From CAZQQU01 sp964595625 (GTDB taxonomy: Bacteria; Bacteroidota; Bacteroidia; Flavobacteriales; Flavobacteriaceae): 64,000 nucleotides of DNA. Every line of letters begins with the position of its first letter. Position 1 is the stretch's first letter. The notes under the pieces were generated by a model that worked only from the letters and a program-made list of their open reading frames with translations, did not search any database and had not been told where the DNA came from. Below are positions 1 through 8,041 of this stretch, piece after piece. The stretch covers positions 112,777 through 176,776 of the forward strand of contig CAZQQU010000005.1 of the NCBI GenBank assembly GCA_964595625.1. The letters run 5' to 3'. The translations under genes were made by a program, and so were the position numbers.

Positions 1-723
1 TTTCATTCCCGTGCTTCCACGCACGGGATTTTTTTTAAAGAATTAAAAAAATTATTGGGGTTTAACCCCAAAGACATAAAAATTTACGAAATGGCCTTTA
101 TTCACCGCTCGGCCAATTTGAAAGGTGAAAATGGCCAATTAATTAACTACGAGCGACTCGAGTTTTTAGGCGATGCAATGCTGGGTGCGGTGATTGCCGC
201 TCACTTGTTTGAAAAAGTACCTTCTGGAGACGAAGGCTACCTTACTAAAATGCGTTCTAAAGTGGTGAGCCGAGAACACCTGAACGAATTAGGAAGAGAC
301 CTGGATTTAATTCGTTTTGTAAAGACCAATGTGCCTTCGGAACACTTTGGCAGTAACATACATGGCAACCTATTTGAAGCTCTAATCGGTGCCATCTACG
401 AAGACCGAGGATACGCCTATTGCCAAAAATTTATCCACAAACGAGTCATTAAACCCTATGTGGATATTGCCAAATTAGAGGGCAAAATTACCAGTTATAA
501 AAGTTTAGTAATCGAATGGTGCCAAAAAAACAAACTGTTTTTCGAATTTGTGGTTTATGAAGATACCGGTAAAGAAAATGTAAAACACTTTGCTGTCAAG
601 CTAAAAATTAATAACGAAATTGTAGCTAAAGCTCGAGAAACTTCTAAGAAAAAAGCCGAGGAAAGAGCTGCCAAAAGAGCCTACTACAAAATGCAAAACA
701 TTATCGGTAAAGAGCCCCATTAA
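1..723 (+). CDS. rnc: Ribonuclease III, 5'-truncated by window edge
   Basis: Double-strand-specific endoribonuclease for rRNA and mRNA processing. The reading frame is open from base 1, so the true start lies outside the window; the TTG at 55 is only an internal candidate. The 18 codons before it (ending FFKELKKLLG) read like the normal N-terminus of flavobacterial RNase III, from my memory of the family. The signature NYERLEFLGDAML lies at about 31-43 counted from the TTG, the second catalytic segment NLFEALIGAIYEDRG follows, and a dsRNA-binding domain fills about the last 70 residues (SYKSLVIEWCQ to the K/A-rich C-terminus). The downstream IPExxxVDY gene and pyk follow on the same strand. 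Confidence 0.95.
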   Translation, partial: FHSRASTHGIFFKELKKLLGFNPKDIKIYEMAFIHRSANLKGENGQLINYERLEFLGDAMLGAVIAAHLFEKVPSGDEGYLTKMRSKVVSREHLNELGRDLDLIRFVKTNVPSEHFGSNIHGNLFEALIGAIYEDRGYAYCQKFIHKRVIKPYVDIAKLEGKITSYKSLVIEWCQKNKLFFEFVVYEDTGKENVKHFAVKLKINNEIVAKARETSKKKAEERAAKRAYYKMQNIIGKEPH

Positions 724-794
724 ACCCGAAAAATTAACCTCTTGGTAACCTTACTTTCGTAGAAGTATTATACCTTTACGGCTGTTCTTAACCT

Positions 795-1271
795 ATGGCT
801 GTAAAAAAATACATATTAGATTCGGTAGCTGATGAGGAAGATGTATTGTTATTCGTTATCCATGCTACCTTGGAAAATTACCGAATGGCTTATTTCCTCA
901 ACAAACATCTACCCGTTTTTTTAGCACAGCAAGAAGAACCTCATATCATTAAGCAGGCAGCATATGAATCTAACTTCATACTTTACAAATACAAAGACTC
1001 CAACACCCAAGATAAATTTTATTTAGTCAATAATGCTACCGATATTCAAACTGCTCCCCAAGGAGCTATTTTTGAATCCGGAGCCTTGGGAAAAATATAC
1101 TTAGTAAACGAATTAAAAAAAGCTGACTATTTCTTTAAAATCCTCACGGAAGATTCGGAATACTACCGCGATAGCTTTTTAACCAAGATTCAATCCATAC
1201 CCGGCGTAATCACCGCCTATGAAACCGATTATGAATCGCTGAAATCAAAAAACAACTTATTATTTGAATGA
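795..1271 (+). CDS. IPExxxVDY family protein
   Basis: A 158-residue soluble protein of unknown function. I place it in the family named for a C-terminal IPExxxVDY motif because the equivalent segment here is IPGVITAYETDY, near residue 135-147, and because this family usually sits between rnc and pyk in flavobacteria. The motif is degenerate here (Gly for Glu, Thr for Val). No signal peptide or membrane segment is seen. The last codons overlap the pyk start by 4 bases, which suggests translational coupling with pyruvate kinase. Confidence 0.75.
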   Translation: MAVKKYILDSVADEEDVLLFVIHATLENYRMAYFLNKHLPVFLAQQEEPHIIKQAAYESNFILYKYKDSNTQDKFYLVNNATDIQTAPQGAIFESGALGKIYLVNELKKADYFFKILTEDSEYYRDSFLTKIQSIPGVITAYETDYESLKSKNNLLFE

Positions 1272-2698
1272 CACCAGAAATTAAAAAAACTAAAATTGTA
1301 GCAACGATTGGTCCGGCTACGGCCAGTGAAGAAACTCTCAAACAAATGCTTTTAGCCGGTGTAGATGTGTTTCGAGTTAATTTTTCTCACGCACAGTACT
1401 CGGATGTGAAAGAACGGATTGCCACCATCCGAAAAATTGGAAAATCCATTGATCGAGTACCGGCTATTTTAGCCGATTTGCAAGGCCCTAAACTTCGTAT
1501 TGGAAATATGAAAGAAGAGGTCGTCTTAAAAAAAGGCGACCAAATCAAATTTGTAACCGGGGCTGAGTTTGAAGGAACCGCCCAACAAGTCTATTTAAAT
1601 TACCAACAATTCCCCCAGGATGTAAAAGTAGGAGAGCACATCCTACTAGATGATGGAAAACTCATTTTTAAGGTAACTCAAACCGACCATGTCCAAGAAG
1701 TTATTGCTGAGGTGATTCAAGGAGGGCCTTTACGCTCCAAAAAAGGAGTCAACCTCCCCGATACCCACGTTTCCCTTCCGGCTCTGACCGAAAAAGATAA
1801 AAAAGACGTATTGTTTGCCATTAAACAACAAGTGGACTGGATTGCCCTTTCCTTCGTACGCAATGCCCAAGATTTAAAAGATTTACACCAACTCATTAAA
1901 AACCATTCGGACTACAAAATTCCAGTAATTGCCAAAATCGAAAAACCCGAAGCGGTAAAAAACATCTCGGAAGTGATCAAATATTGCGACGGTTTGATGG
2001 TTGCTCGTGGAGATTTAGGTGTTGAAATTCCTGCCAATGAAGTTCCCTTGATTCAAAAAGAATTGGTTTTATTGGCCAAAAATCACCGCATTCCGGTGAT
2101 TATTGCCACTCAAATGATGGAATCTATGATAACTGGTTTAACTCCTACACGAGCAGAGGTAAACGACGTGGCCAATTCGGTAATGGATGGGGCCGATGCG
2201 GTGATGCTTTCCGGGGAAACCTCCGTAGGTAATTATCCTGTTGAAGTAGTCAAAACCATGTCTAAAATTTTACTTTCTGTAGAAAATTCTCCTTTGATTC
2301 GCGTTCCGCAGTCACCTCCCCAGATAAAAACCCCTCGGTATATCACCAAATCGGTTTGTTATCATGCTGCCCTAATGGCCAATGAAATAGAAGCCAAAGC
2401 CATTTGTACTTTAACCAATAGTGGGTACACAGCATTTCAAATATCGGCGTGGAGACCCAATGCCCATATTTTGGTTTTTAGTTCTAACGAAAAAATAATT
2501 GGCCGTATGAATTTACTGTGGGGCGTTCGTGCATTTTATTACAACAAGTATGTGAGTACCGACGACACCATAACCGATGTTAATCAAATTGCCTTAGAAA
2601 AAGGCTTGGTAAAAGAAGGGGATTACTTAATAAATCTGGCTTCGATGCCTATACAAGATAAAGGCATGGTGAATACCCTGCGGGTTTCCCAGGTGTAG
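1268..2698 (+). CDS. pyk: Pyruvate kinase
   Basis: Converts phosphoenolpyruvate and ADP to pyruvate and ATP, the last step of glycolysis. The 476-residue length is normal. Visible motifs are KTKIVATIGPA at the N-terminus, ILADLQGPKLRIG, the active-site signature IPVIAKIEKPEAV with its catalytic lysine, MVARGDLGVEIP and IIATQMMESM. The ATG overlaps the preceding stop by 4 bases (ATGA), so the two are probably co-translated. The gluconeogenic counterpart pckA is also in this window, at 40431. Confidence 0.97.
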   Translation: MTPEIKKTKIVATIGPATASEETLKQMLLAGVDVFRVNFSHAQYSDVKERIATIRKIGKSIDRVPAILADLQGPKLRIGNMKEEVVLKKGDQIKFVTGAEFEGTAQQVYLNYQQFPQDVKVGEHILLDDGKLIFKVTQTDHVQEVIAEVIQGGPLRSKKGVNLPDTHVSLPALTEKDKKDVLFAIKQQVDWIALSFVRNAQDLKDLHQLIKNHSDYKIPVIAKIEKPEAVKNISEVIKYCDGLMVARGDLGVEIPANEVPLIQKELVLLAKNHRIPVIIATQMMESMITGLTPTRAEVNDVANSVMDGADAVMLSGETSVGNYPVEVVKTMSKILLSVENSPLIRVPQSPPQIKTPRYITKSVCYHAALMANEIEAKAICTLTNSGYTAFQISAWRPNAHILVFSSNEKIIGRMNLLWGVRAFYYNKYVSTDDTITDVNQIALEKGLVKEGDYLINLASMPIQDKGMVNTLRVSQV

Positions 2699-2707
2699 AC
2701 CCTGGTA

Positions 2708-3286
2708 TTACTCGCCGTATTTATCTATGAGAGCATTCGCTAATCGATAGGTGTGTTCTACACGTTGCTGTAACGGACTTACTTCTTTTTTCAAATAATT
2801 GACCGAGTTAAAATTTAAAACAATAAAACCTTCGTATTGCGGGTTGTAGATAAACATGCGATATAACATACGCTGGTGACAAATGTAATTATCTCCGGTT
2901 TCACTGATTTGATATACCGGACTTTCTGGGGTGTGTGCCTCTCGGTATCGTTTAATTTCACTTATAATAGCTTCCTGACTCATCGAACCGCTATTAATCA
3001 CTACAGAATATTTTGTTCCGTCTTGCAAACGTATTTCGGTAAAACAAGCATTGGACGAGTCGCCTTGGGATACATTTTTAGCAGGAAGTTCTAATAAATC
3101 CGCTATTTCAGCAGCCGTCAGCAACGGACAGTCATTTTTAGTGGTTGAAAACAAACGGCTATAGTTGGCTTTTTGAACTAATTCGACTCCGTCTTCCACT
3201 ATGGAATTACTGGATTTCTCTTCATTTTTAGACTGACATGCAACAAAAAAAGCTACCACCCAAAGTATATATCCTACATTTTTCAT
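2708..3286 (-). CDS. Predicted lipoprotein of unknown function
   Basis: A 192-residue protein with a lipoprotein signal: hydrophobic stretch ILWVVAFFVA followed by Cys at about residue 17, then a Ser/Glu-rich linker (QSKNEEKSSN). The remainder looks like one globular domain with no motif I can name. It is convergent with pyk, separated by only 9 bases. A TAnnTTTG promoter match lies about 33 bases upstream of the ATG, at 3319-3326. Function unknown; probably outer- or inner-membrane anchored in the periplasm. Confidence 0.75.
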   Translation of the reverse strand: MKNVGYILWVVAFFVACQSKNEEKSSNSIVEDGVELVQKANYSRLFSTTKNDCPLLTAAEIADLLELPAKNVSQGDSSNACFTEIRLQDGTKYSVVINSGSMSQEAIISEIKRYREAHTPESPVYQISETGDNYICHQRMLYRMFIYNPQYEGFIVLNFNSVNYLKKEVSPLQQRVEHTYRLANALIDKYGE

Positions 3287-3318
3287 AGTATCAACAAATC
3301 AAAATATAAAAATTAACA

Positions 3319-3326
3319 CAAATGTA
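3319..3326 (-). promoter_or_regulatory. Putative Bacteroidota -7 element for the 2708-3286 lipoprotein
   Basis: The minus strand reads TACATTTG, an exact TAnnTTTG match, about 33 bases before the lipoprotein start. No convincing -33 TTTG was identified. Confidence 0.5.
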
Positions 3327-3517
3327 ACTATATTTTTTTAAAAGAAATTTATGTGAAACTCTAAAAACACAAACAATTGACAGTAAGACGCCTACATAAT
3401 AATGCAGTCTCTTAACAATTACATTTATCACAACAATACGCTCTTAAAGTTAAAATTTTTAGGGGTAATTTTATTCGATAAACTATAAATACTAAAAAAA
3501 ATAATATCTTAGCAGAC

Positions 3518-3525
3518 TAATTTTG
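3518..3525 (+). promoter_or_regulatory. Putative -7 element for the small membrane protein at 3535
   Basis: TAATTTTG matches TAnnTTTG. The predicted transcript would start around 3529, only a few bases before the TTG at 3535 and about 18 before the GTG at 3547, so the position bears on which start is used. Confidence 0.45.
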
Positions 3526-3534
3526 CAGAACTAA

Positions 3535-3747
3535 TTGAACATAAAAGTGAAAAGACTCCCCTTATATCTACTTTTATTGAGTTACGGTATTTCCTTTACC
3601 CAAGGCTCAGACACGCCTCCTCCACCACCACCCAATGATTTTCCTATGCCCGAAGGATCTATAGACAGCCAAATTCTTTTTTTATTGCTGGCCGGTTTGG
3701 TATTGGGTGCATACTATCTGCGCAACCGTAAAAAAGTACACAGTTAG
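3535..3747 (+). CDS. Small secreted/membrane protein with proline run
   Basis: About 70 residues: a basic N-terminus and hydrophobic signal (LPLYLLLLSYGISF), a proline run (TPPPPPPNDFP), then a C-terminal transmembrane stretch (ILFLLLAGLVLGAYYL) ending in RNRKKVHS. Small proteins with signal, Pro-rich segment, IDxxI and a terminal membrane helix plus basic tail are common in flavobacteria; their role is unknown. There is no ATG. TTG 3535 and GTG 3547 are the candidate starts; GTG gives a compact signal peptide and is at least as likely. The stop overlaps the convergent ribE stop by 4 bases. Confidence 0.6.
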   Translation: MNIKVKRLPLYLLLLSYGISFTQGSDTPPPPPPNDFPMPEGSIDSQILFLLLAGLVLGAYYLRNRKKVHS

Positions 3748-4328
3748 TTTTCCAACAATCGTTTTACATACTTACCAATCAAGTCAAATTCTAAGTTGAC
3801 GGTATCTCCCACTTGTAGGTATTGAAATGTGGTATGCTGCCAGGTATAAGGAATCACCGCCACACTAAATTGGTTTTTCTGGGAGTTAATCACGGTCAAA
3901 CTCACGCCATTTACTGTTATCGACCCTTTTTCGATGGTAACATTATGCTGGGAAGCATCGTATTCAAAAGTAAACAGGGTACTTCCTGCTTCCGGTTCTA
4001 CCGACACACAGACCCCTGTTTGATCCACATGCCCCTGCACCAGATGCCCATCCAACCGATTGCCCAAACGCATCCCACGTTCTAGGTTTACAAAATCACC
4101 CACTTGAAGTTGACCTAAATTACTTTTGCGCAAAGTCTCTTGTATGGCTGTGACCGTATATTGGTTGGCATCTACTGCTACAACTGTCAAACACACCCCG
4201 TTATGAGACACGCTTTGGTCGGGTTTTAATTCGTGAGCAAAGTCACAAATCACTGTCAGATGGACATTTCCACCGTCGGGCTGTGTGGAAATCACCTTTC
4301 CTATGTTTTCTATGATTCCGGTAAACAT
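3744..4328 (-). CDS. ribE: Riboflavin synthase (alpha subunit type)
   Basis: Dismutates two 6,7-dimethyl-8-ribityllumazine molecules to riboflavin, the final step of vitamin B2 synthesis. The 194-residue protein begins with the family hallmark MFTGIIENIG and has two lumazine-binding repeats; each carries a VNGVCLTV-like motif (HNGVCLTVVAVD in the first half, VNGVSLTVINSQ in the second). Its substrate-making partner ribH is unlinked, at 18530. A TAnnTTTG match at 4371-4378 lies about 43 bases upstream. Confidence 0.95.
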   Translation of the reverse strand: MFTGIIENIGKVISTQPDGGNVHLTVICDFAHELKPDQSVSHNGVCLTVVAVDANQYTVTAIQETLRKSNLGQLQVGDFVNLERGMRLGNRLDGHLVQGHVDQTGVCVSVEPEAGSTLFTFEYDASQHNVTIEKGSITVNGVSLTVINSQKNQFSVAVIPYTWQHTTFQYLQVGDTVNLEFDLIGKYVKRLLEN

Positions 4329-4370
4329 ATTGCTGAGAAATACTTAATTTTGTTTCGGGTAATGGAACTA

Positions 4371-4378
4371 CAAAATTA
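4371..4378 (-). promoter_or_regulatory. Putative -7 element for ribE
   Basis: The minus strand reads TAATTTTG, a TAnnTTTG match upstream of ribE in the gap it shares with the divergent pdxA. No FMN riboswitch-like conserved structure is obvious in the short leader. Confidence 0.45.
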
Positions 4379-4424
4379 CACTAAAATTTGAACCCGCACC
4401 ATTTCCCTCTAGATTAGTACAGCT

Positions 4425-5489
4425 ATGGAAAAAAATCAAAATATTATAGTCGGTATTTCAATTGGTGACCTCAACGGTATCGGACCGGAAGTGGTTTTAA
4501 AAACGTTTGAAGACCATCGAATATTGGAGTTGTGTACCCCGGTTATATTTGCTTCCGCAAAAACACTATCGCACCTTAAAAAAGAACTCCAACTCTCTTT
4601 AAATTTTTACGGCATAGACCATACCGATAAAATTTTGCCCGGAAAAATCAATGTTTTTAACGTCTGGAAAGAACACGTGGAGATAAATCCCGGGAAAGAA
4701 GACAAAAAAATTGGAAAATATGCCTACTTATCATTAAAAACAGCGGTAAAAGCATTAAAAAACAACAATATAGATGTATTGGTTACGGCCCCCATAAACA
4801 AACACACCATTCATTCGGAAGAATTTCCCTTTCAAGGGCATACCGAATATTTAGCCCAGGAACTGGGAGGAGAAAGTTTGATGTTTATGGTTTCTGATAA
4901 TTTAAAAGTCGGTCTACTTACCGGACATGTACCTGTCAAAGATGTAAGTAAGCACATTACGGAGGCCTTAATCGAAAAAAAGGTTAGCTTAATGATGCAA
5001 TCTCTTCGTCGGGATTTTGGTATTACAAAACCTAAAATTGCTGTATTAGGAATCAATCCCCATAGCGGTGATAAAGGGGTTATCGGAACCGAGGATGATG
5101 TGATTTTACGACCAACTATTCAAAAGCTCAACGATGCCGGTTTATTAGTATATGGCCCTTATGCGGCTGATAGTTTTTTTGGCTCCAGAAACTACCTGCA
5201 TTTCGATGCAGTTTTAGCTGCGTACCACGACCAAGGTCTGGTTCCATTTAAAACGCTTTCGTTTGGAAATGGGGTGAATTTTACTGCGGGATTAAACTTT
5301 GTTCGCACCTCTCCCGACCACGGAACCGGTTTTGAAATAGCCGGTAAAAACAAAGCCGATTACTCTTCATTCTCTGAAGCGATCTATACGGCCATCACCA
5401 TTTACCGAACTCGTCAAGAATACGATTTACTCCTCCAAAATCAACTTACTAGTCAAAAAAACAGGTCCATAAAAACAAGCGAAAATTGA
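4425..5489 (+). CDS. pdxA: 4-hydroxythreonine-4-phosphate dehydrogenase
   Basis: NAD-dependent enzyme of the DXP-dependent pyridoxal phosphate pathway. It oxidises 4-phosphohydroxy-L-threonine, which then decarboxylates. The 354-residue length fits. Motifs include GISIGDLNGIGPEVVLK at the N-terminus, PINKHTIH, the metal-ligand histidine regions FQGHTEYLAQELGG and LAAYHDQGLVPFKTL, and LGINPHSGDKG. It is divergent from ribE and followed by the DUF177-rpmF operon on the same strand after a separate promoter. Confidence 0.96.
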   Translation: MEKNQNIIVGISIGDLNGIGPEVVLKTFEDHRILELCTPVIFASAKTLSHLKKELQLSLNFYGIDHTDKILPGKINVFNVWKEHVEINPGKEDKKIGKYAYLSLKTAVKALKNNNIDVLVTAPINKHTIHSEEFPFQGHTEYLAQELGGESLMFMVSDNLKVGLLTGHVPVKDVSKHITEALIEKKVSLMMQSLRRDFGITKPKIAVLGINPHSGDKGVIGTEDDVILRPTIQKLNDAGLLVYGPYAADSFFGSRNYLHFDAVLAAYHDQGLVPFKTLSFGNGVNFTAGLNFVRTSPDHGTGFEIAGKNKADYSSFSEAIYTAITIYRTRQEYDLLLQNQLTSQKNRSIKTSEN

Positions 5490-5512
5490 GTATGTAATCA
5501 ATTAAATTTTTA

Positions 5513-5520
5513 TATCTTTG
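5513..5520 (+). promoter_or_regulatory. Putative -7 element for the DUF177-rpmF operon
   Basis: TATCTTTG matches TAnnTTTG. Transcription would begin near 5524, directly in front of the leader hairpin at 5527-5565. Confidence 0.5.
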
Positions 5521-5526
5521 CCCCTC

Positions 5527-5565
5527 GCAAGTTTTTAGCTGCTTCACAGCACCTATAAAACCTGC
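5527..5565 (+). promoter_or_regulatory. Leader hairpin before DUF177-rpmF
   Basis: An imperfect stem-loop fills most of the 5' untranslated leader. The outer arms are GCAAGTTTTTA and TATAAAACCTGC and the inner stem is GCTG/CAGC around CTTCA. It could be an L32-type ribosomal-protein leader, which is inference. Confidence 0.45.
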
Positions 5566-5579
5566 AAAATGTTCTAAAA

Positions 5580-6122
5580 ATGAAACAATTAGCAGCGTTT
5601 ACAATCCCCTTTGTAGGATTGAAACAAGGAGAACATCTATTTGAATTTGAAATAGATGATAAGTTCTTTCAGCATTTTGAATATGAAGAATTTAACGCCG
5701 TAAGGGTTCAGGGAGTGGCGAAGATGCTAAAAAAAAGCAACGGACTGGAGTTTGAATTTAATATCCAAGGCACTGTGAATGTACAGTGTGACTTAACCAA
5801 CGAGCCTTACGACCAGCACATTACCGGGACCCATCACTTAGTGGTTAATTTTGGAGAAGCTTACAACGACGAAGACGATAGTTTGTTAGTGTTGCCCCAC
5901 CAAGCCTACGAAGTGAACATCCAACAGTACTTCTACGAGTTAATCATACTTTCAGTACCGATAAAACGAGTTCATCCAGGAGTGCTAGACGGCACGTTAC
6001 ATTCAGATATATTAGACAAATTAAAAGAACTATCGCCTCAACTTCCCGATGAAGACCAGGCAAAAGAAAGTACGGACCCTCGATGGGATCAATTAAAAAA
6101 ACTATTAACAGACAAACAATAA
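5580..6122 (+). CDS. DUF177 (YceD-like) protein
   Basis: A 180-residue member of the YceD/DUF177 family, which is encoded just before rpmF in very many bacteria and is linked to 23S rRNA and large-subunit metabolism. Features include the conserved segment VNVQCDLTNEPYDQ (about residue 76-89) containing the family cysteine, an acidic stretch after it (NDEDDS), and the C-terminal DPRWDQLKKL motif typical of the family. It is separated from rpmF by only 6 bases, so the two are surely co-transcribed. Confidence 0.9.
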   Translation: MKQLAAFTIPFVGLKQGEHLFEFEIDDKFFQHFEYEEFNAVRVQGVAKMLKKSNGLEFEFNIQGTVNVQCDLTNEPYDQHITGTHHLVVNFGEAYNDEDDSLLVLPHQAYEVNIQQYFYELIILSVPIKRVHPGVLDGTLHSDILDKLKELSPQLPDEDQAKESTDPRWDQLKKLLTDKQ

Positions 6123-6128
6123 GAAAAA

Positions 6129-6326
6129 ATGGCACATCCTAAGAGAAAAACTTCGAAGACCAGAAGAGACAAAAGAAGAACGCATTACAAGGCCACTATG
6201 CCCCAGATTGCCAAAGATCCAGTAACCGGAGAAGCGCATCTGTATCACCGAGCACATTGGCATGAAGGCAAACTCTATTATCGAGGTCAAGTAGTTATTG
6301 ATGCTACTGAAACCACAGAGGCCTAA
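6129..6326 (+). CDS. rpmF: Large ribosomal subunit protein bL32
   Basis: A 65-residue ribosomal protein of the 50S subunit, starting MAHPKRKTSKTRRDKRRTHY, the standard bL32 basic N-terminus. The Zn-binding cysteines of some bL32 versions are absent; HLYHRAHWHEGKLYYRG takes their place, as in other Bacteroidota copies. It ends shortly before a strong intrinsic terminator at 6348. Confidence 0.97.
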   Translation: MAHPKRKTSKTRRDKRRTHYKATMPQIAKDPVTGEAHLYHRAHWHEGKLYYRGQVVIDATETTEA

Positions 6327-6347
6327 TTGATAAAATACCACCAAGGG

Positions 6348-6378
6348 ACTCTCACAACAAAATTGTGAGAGTTTTTTA
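6348..6378 (+). terminator. Intrinsic terminator after rpmF
   Basis: A perfect 10-bp stem (ACTCTCACAA / TTGTGAGAGT) with a 5-base loop is followed by six T residues, 21 bases after the rpmF stop. It separates rpmF from fabH. Confidence 0.85.
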
Positions 6379-6493
6379 TTGCGGGTCGTTTTTAGCCAAA
6401 AAAACATTGTTTATGTGTCAACTTTGATGAATATTTTGTACTTTTCATCCTCTTTTTAACCAATCGGCTGTTTGAGACCATTAATTTTTATCT

Positions 6494-7489
6494 ATGAGTA
6501 AAATCACCGCTGCAATCACCGCTGTTGGAACTTATGTCCCGGATTTTGTCTTAACCAATCAAATTTTAGAAACTATGGTTGACACAAGCGATGAGTGGAT
6601 TACTACCCGCACGGGCATCAAAGAACGCCGAATCCTTAAAGATCCTGCCAAAGGAACCTCTTTTTTAGCCATAGAAGCAGCTAAAGACCTGTTTAAAAAA
6701 AGTGGTACCAACCCGTTAGACATAGATTTAGTTATCGTGGCTACCGCCACACCCGATATGCCTGTCGCCATCACTTCGGCTTTTGTGGCCACACAAATAG
6801 GCGCTACCAATGCCTTTTCGTATGACCTAACCGCCGCTTGTTCCAGCTTTTTATTTGGGATGTCTACGGCTGCACGCTACATCGAATCAGGCAAATACAA
6901 AAAAGTTTTACTCATTGGTGCCGATAAAATGTCTTCGATTATCAATTACCAAGATCGCACTACCTGTATCATTTTTGGAGATGGTGCAGGTGCTGTACTT
7001 TTTGAACCCAACACCGAAGGTTTGGGGCTTCTAGACGAGTACTTACGAACCGATGGCATCGGAAGACAGTCACTTAAAATAGAAGCCGGCGGTTCGCTGT
7101 TACCTGCCTCCATCGAAACGGTTACCAACAAACAACACTATGTTTTTCAAGACGGACAAACCGTTTTTAAGTTCGCAGTATCTAATATGGCAGATGTGAG
7201 TGAAAAAATCATGCTGCGAAATCATTTGACCAAAGAAACCGTACAATGGCTGGTACCCCACCAAGCCAATAAACGTATCATCGATGCTACTGCTAGGCGC
7301 ATGAACCTACCCGACGAGCGAGTAATGATGAATATAGAACGCTATGGAAATACCACCTCAGCAACCCTACCACTCTTACTCGGAGATTATGAACAACAAC
7401 TTAAAAAAGGGGATAATTTGGTTTTTGCCTCCTTTGGAGGAGGATTTACTTGGGGCTCAATTTATCTAAAATGGGCCTACAATAGCTAA
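6494..7489 (+). CDS. fabH: 3-oxoacyl-ACP synthase III
   Basis: Initiates type II fatty acid synthesis by condensing acyl-CoA with malonyl-ACP. The 331-residue protein has the full catalytic triad: Cys in DLTAACSSFLFGM (about residue 116), His in WLVPHQANKRIID and Asn in ERYGNTTSATLP. The C-terminal FASFGGGFTWGS is also standard. It is followed on the same strand by accB and accC, a natural supply line for malonyl-CoA, although the L32 terminator separates it from rpmF. Confidence 0.96.
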   Translation: MSKITAAITAVGTYVPDFVLTNQILETMVDTSDEWITTRTGIKERRILKDPAKGTSFLAIEAAKDLFKKSGTNPLDIDLVIVATATPDMPVAITSAFVATQIGATNAFSYDLTAACSSFLFGMSTAARYIESGKYKKVLLIGADKMSSIINYQDRTTCIIFGDGAGAVLFEPNTEGLGLLDEYLRTDGIGRQSLKIEAGGSLLPASIETVTNKQHYVFQDGQTVFKFAVSNMADVSEKIMLRNHLTKETVQWLVPHQANKRIIDATARRMNLPDERVMMNIERYGNTTSATLPLLLGDYEQQLKKGDNLVFASFGGGFTWGSIYLKWAYNS

Positions 7490-7521
7490 AATAAACGAAC
7501 AAACTACTAAAATTTGCACAT

Positions 7522-8010
7522 ATGGATCTTAAAGAAATTCAAAACCTGATAAAGTTTGTAGCAAAATCGGGCGCCAGTGAAGTAAAATTAGAAACTGGCG
7601 ATTTCAAAATTACCATTAAAACTACATCAGACACCGCATCTCATGAAACCATACCCGTGGTACAGCACATTCCGGTACAAACGGCCGTTACACCCACTCA
7701 TGTGGCACCACAAACTACCCCTGAAACACCTAACTCTCCCGCTAGCACAGAAAGCGACGATTCAAAATATATTACCATAAAATCTCCTATGATAGGTACT
7801 TTTTATCGCAAACCCTCACCCGACAAACCTCCTTTTGTTGAAGTAGGTAGCGATATTAAGGTAGGAACACCTTTGTGTGTCATAGAAGCAATGAAACTGT
7901 TTAATGAAATAGAAAGTGAAGTAACCGGTAAAGTAGTTAAAATATTAGTGGACGACGCTTCTCCGGTAGAATTTGATCAACCCCTATTCTTAATAGAACC
8001 GGCTTCTTAA
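7522..8010 (+). CDS. accB: Biotin carboxyl carrier protein of acetyl-CoA carboxylase
   Basis: Carries the biotin that shuttles carboxyl groups in acetyl-CoA carboxylase. The 162 residues comprise an N-terminal domain starting MDLKEIQNLIKF, a Thr/Pro/Ala-rich linker (about 45-80) and a biotinyl domain with the attachment motif CVIEAMKLFNEIESE; the lysine at about 125 is the biotin site. It sits 32 bases after fabH and 31 before accC, so an operon is likely. Confidence 0.97.
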   Translation: MDLKEIQNLIKFVAKSGASEVKLETGDFKITIKTTSDTASHETIPVVQHIPVQTAVTPTHVAPQTTPETPNSPASTESDDSKYITIKSPMIGTFYRKPSPDKPPFVEVGSDIKVGTPLCVIEAMKLFNEIESEVTGKVVKILVDDASPVEFDQPLFLIEPAS

Positions 8011-8041
8011 AGAAATTAAAAACATTGTAACTTAGCTTTCT

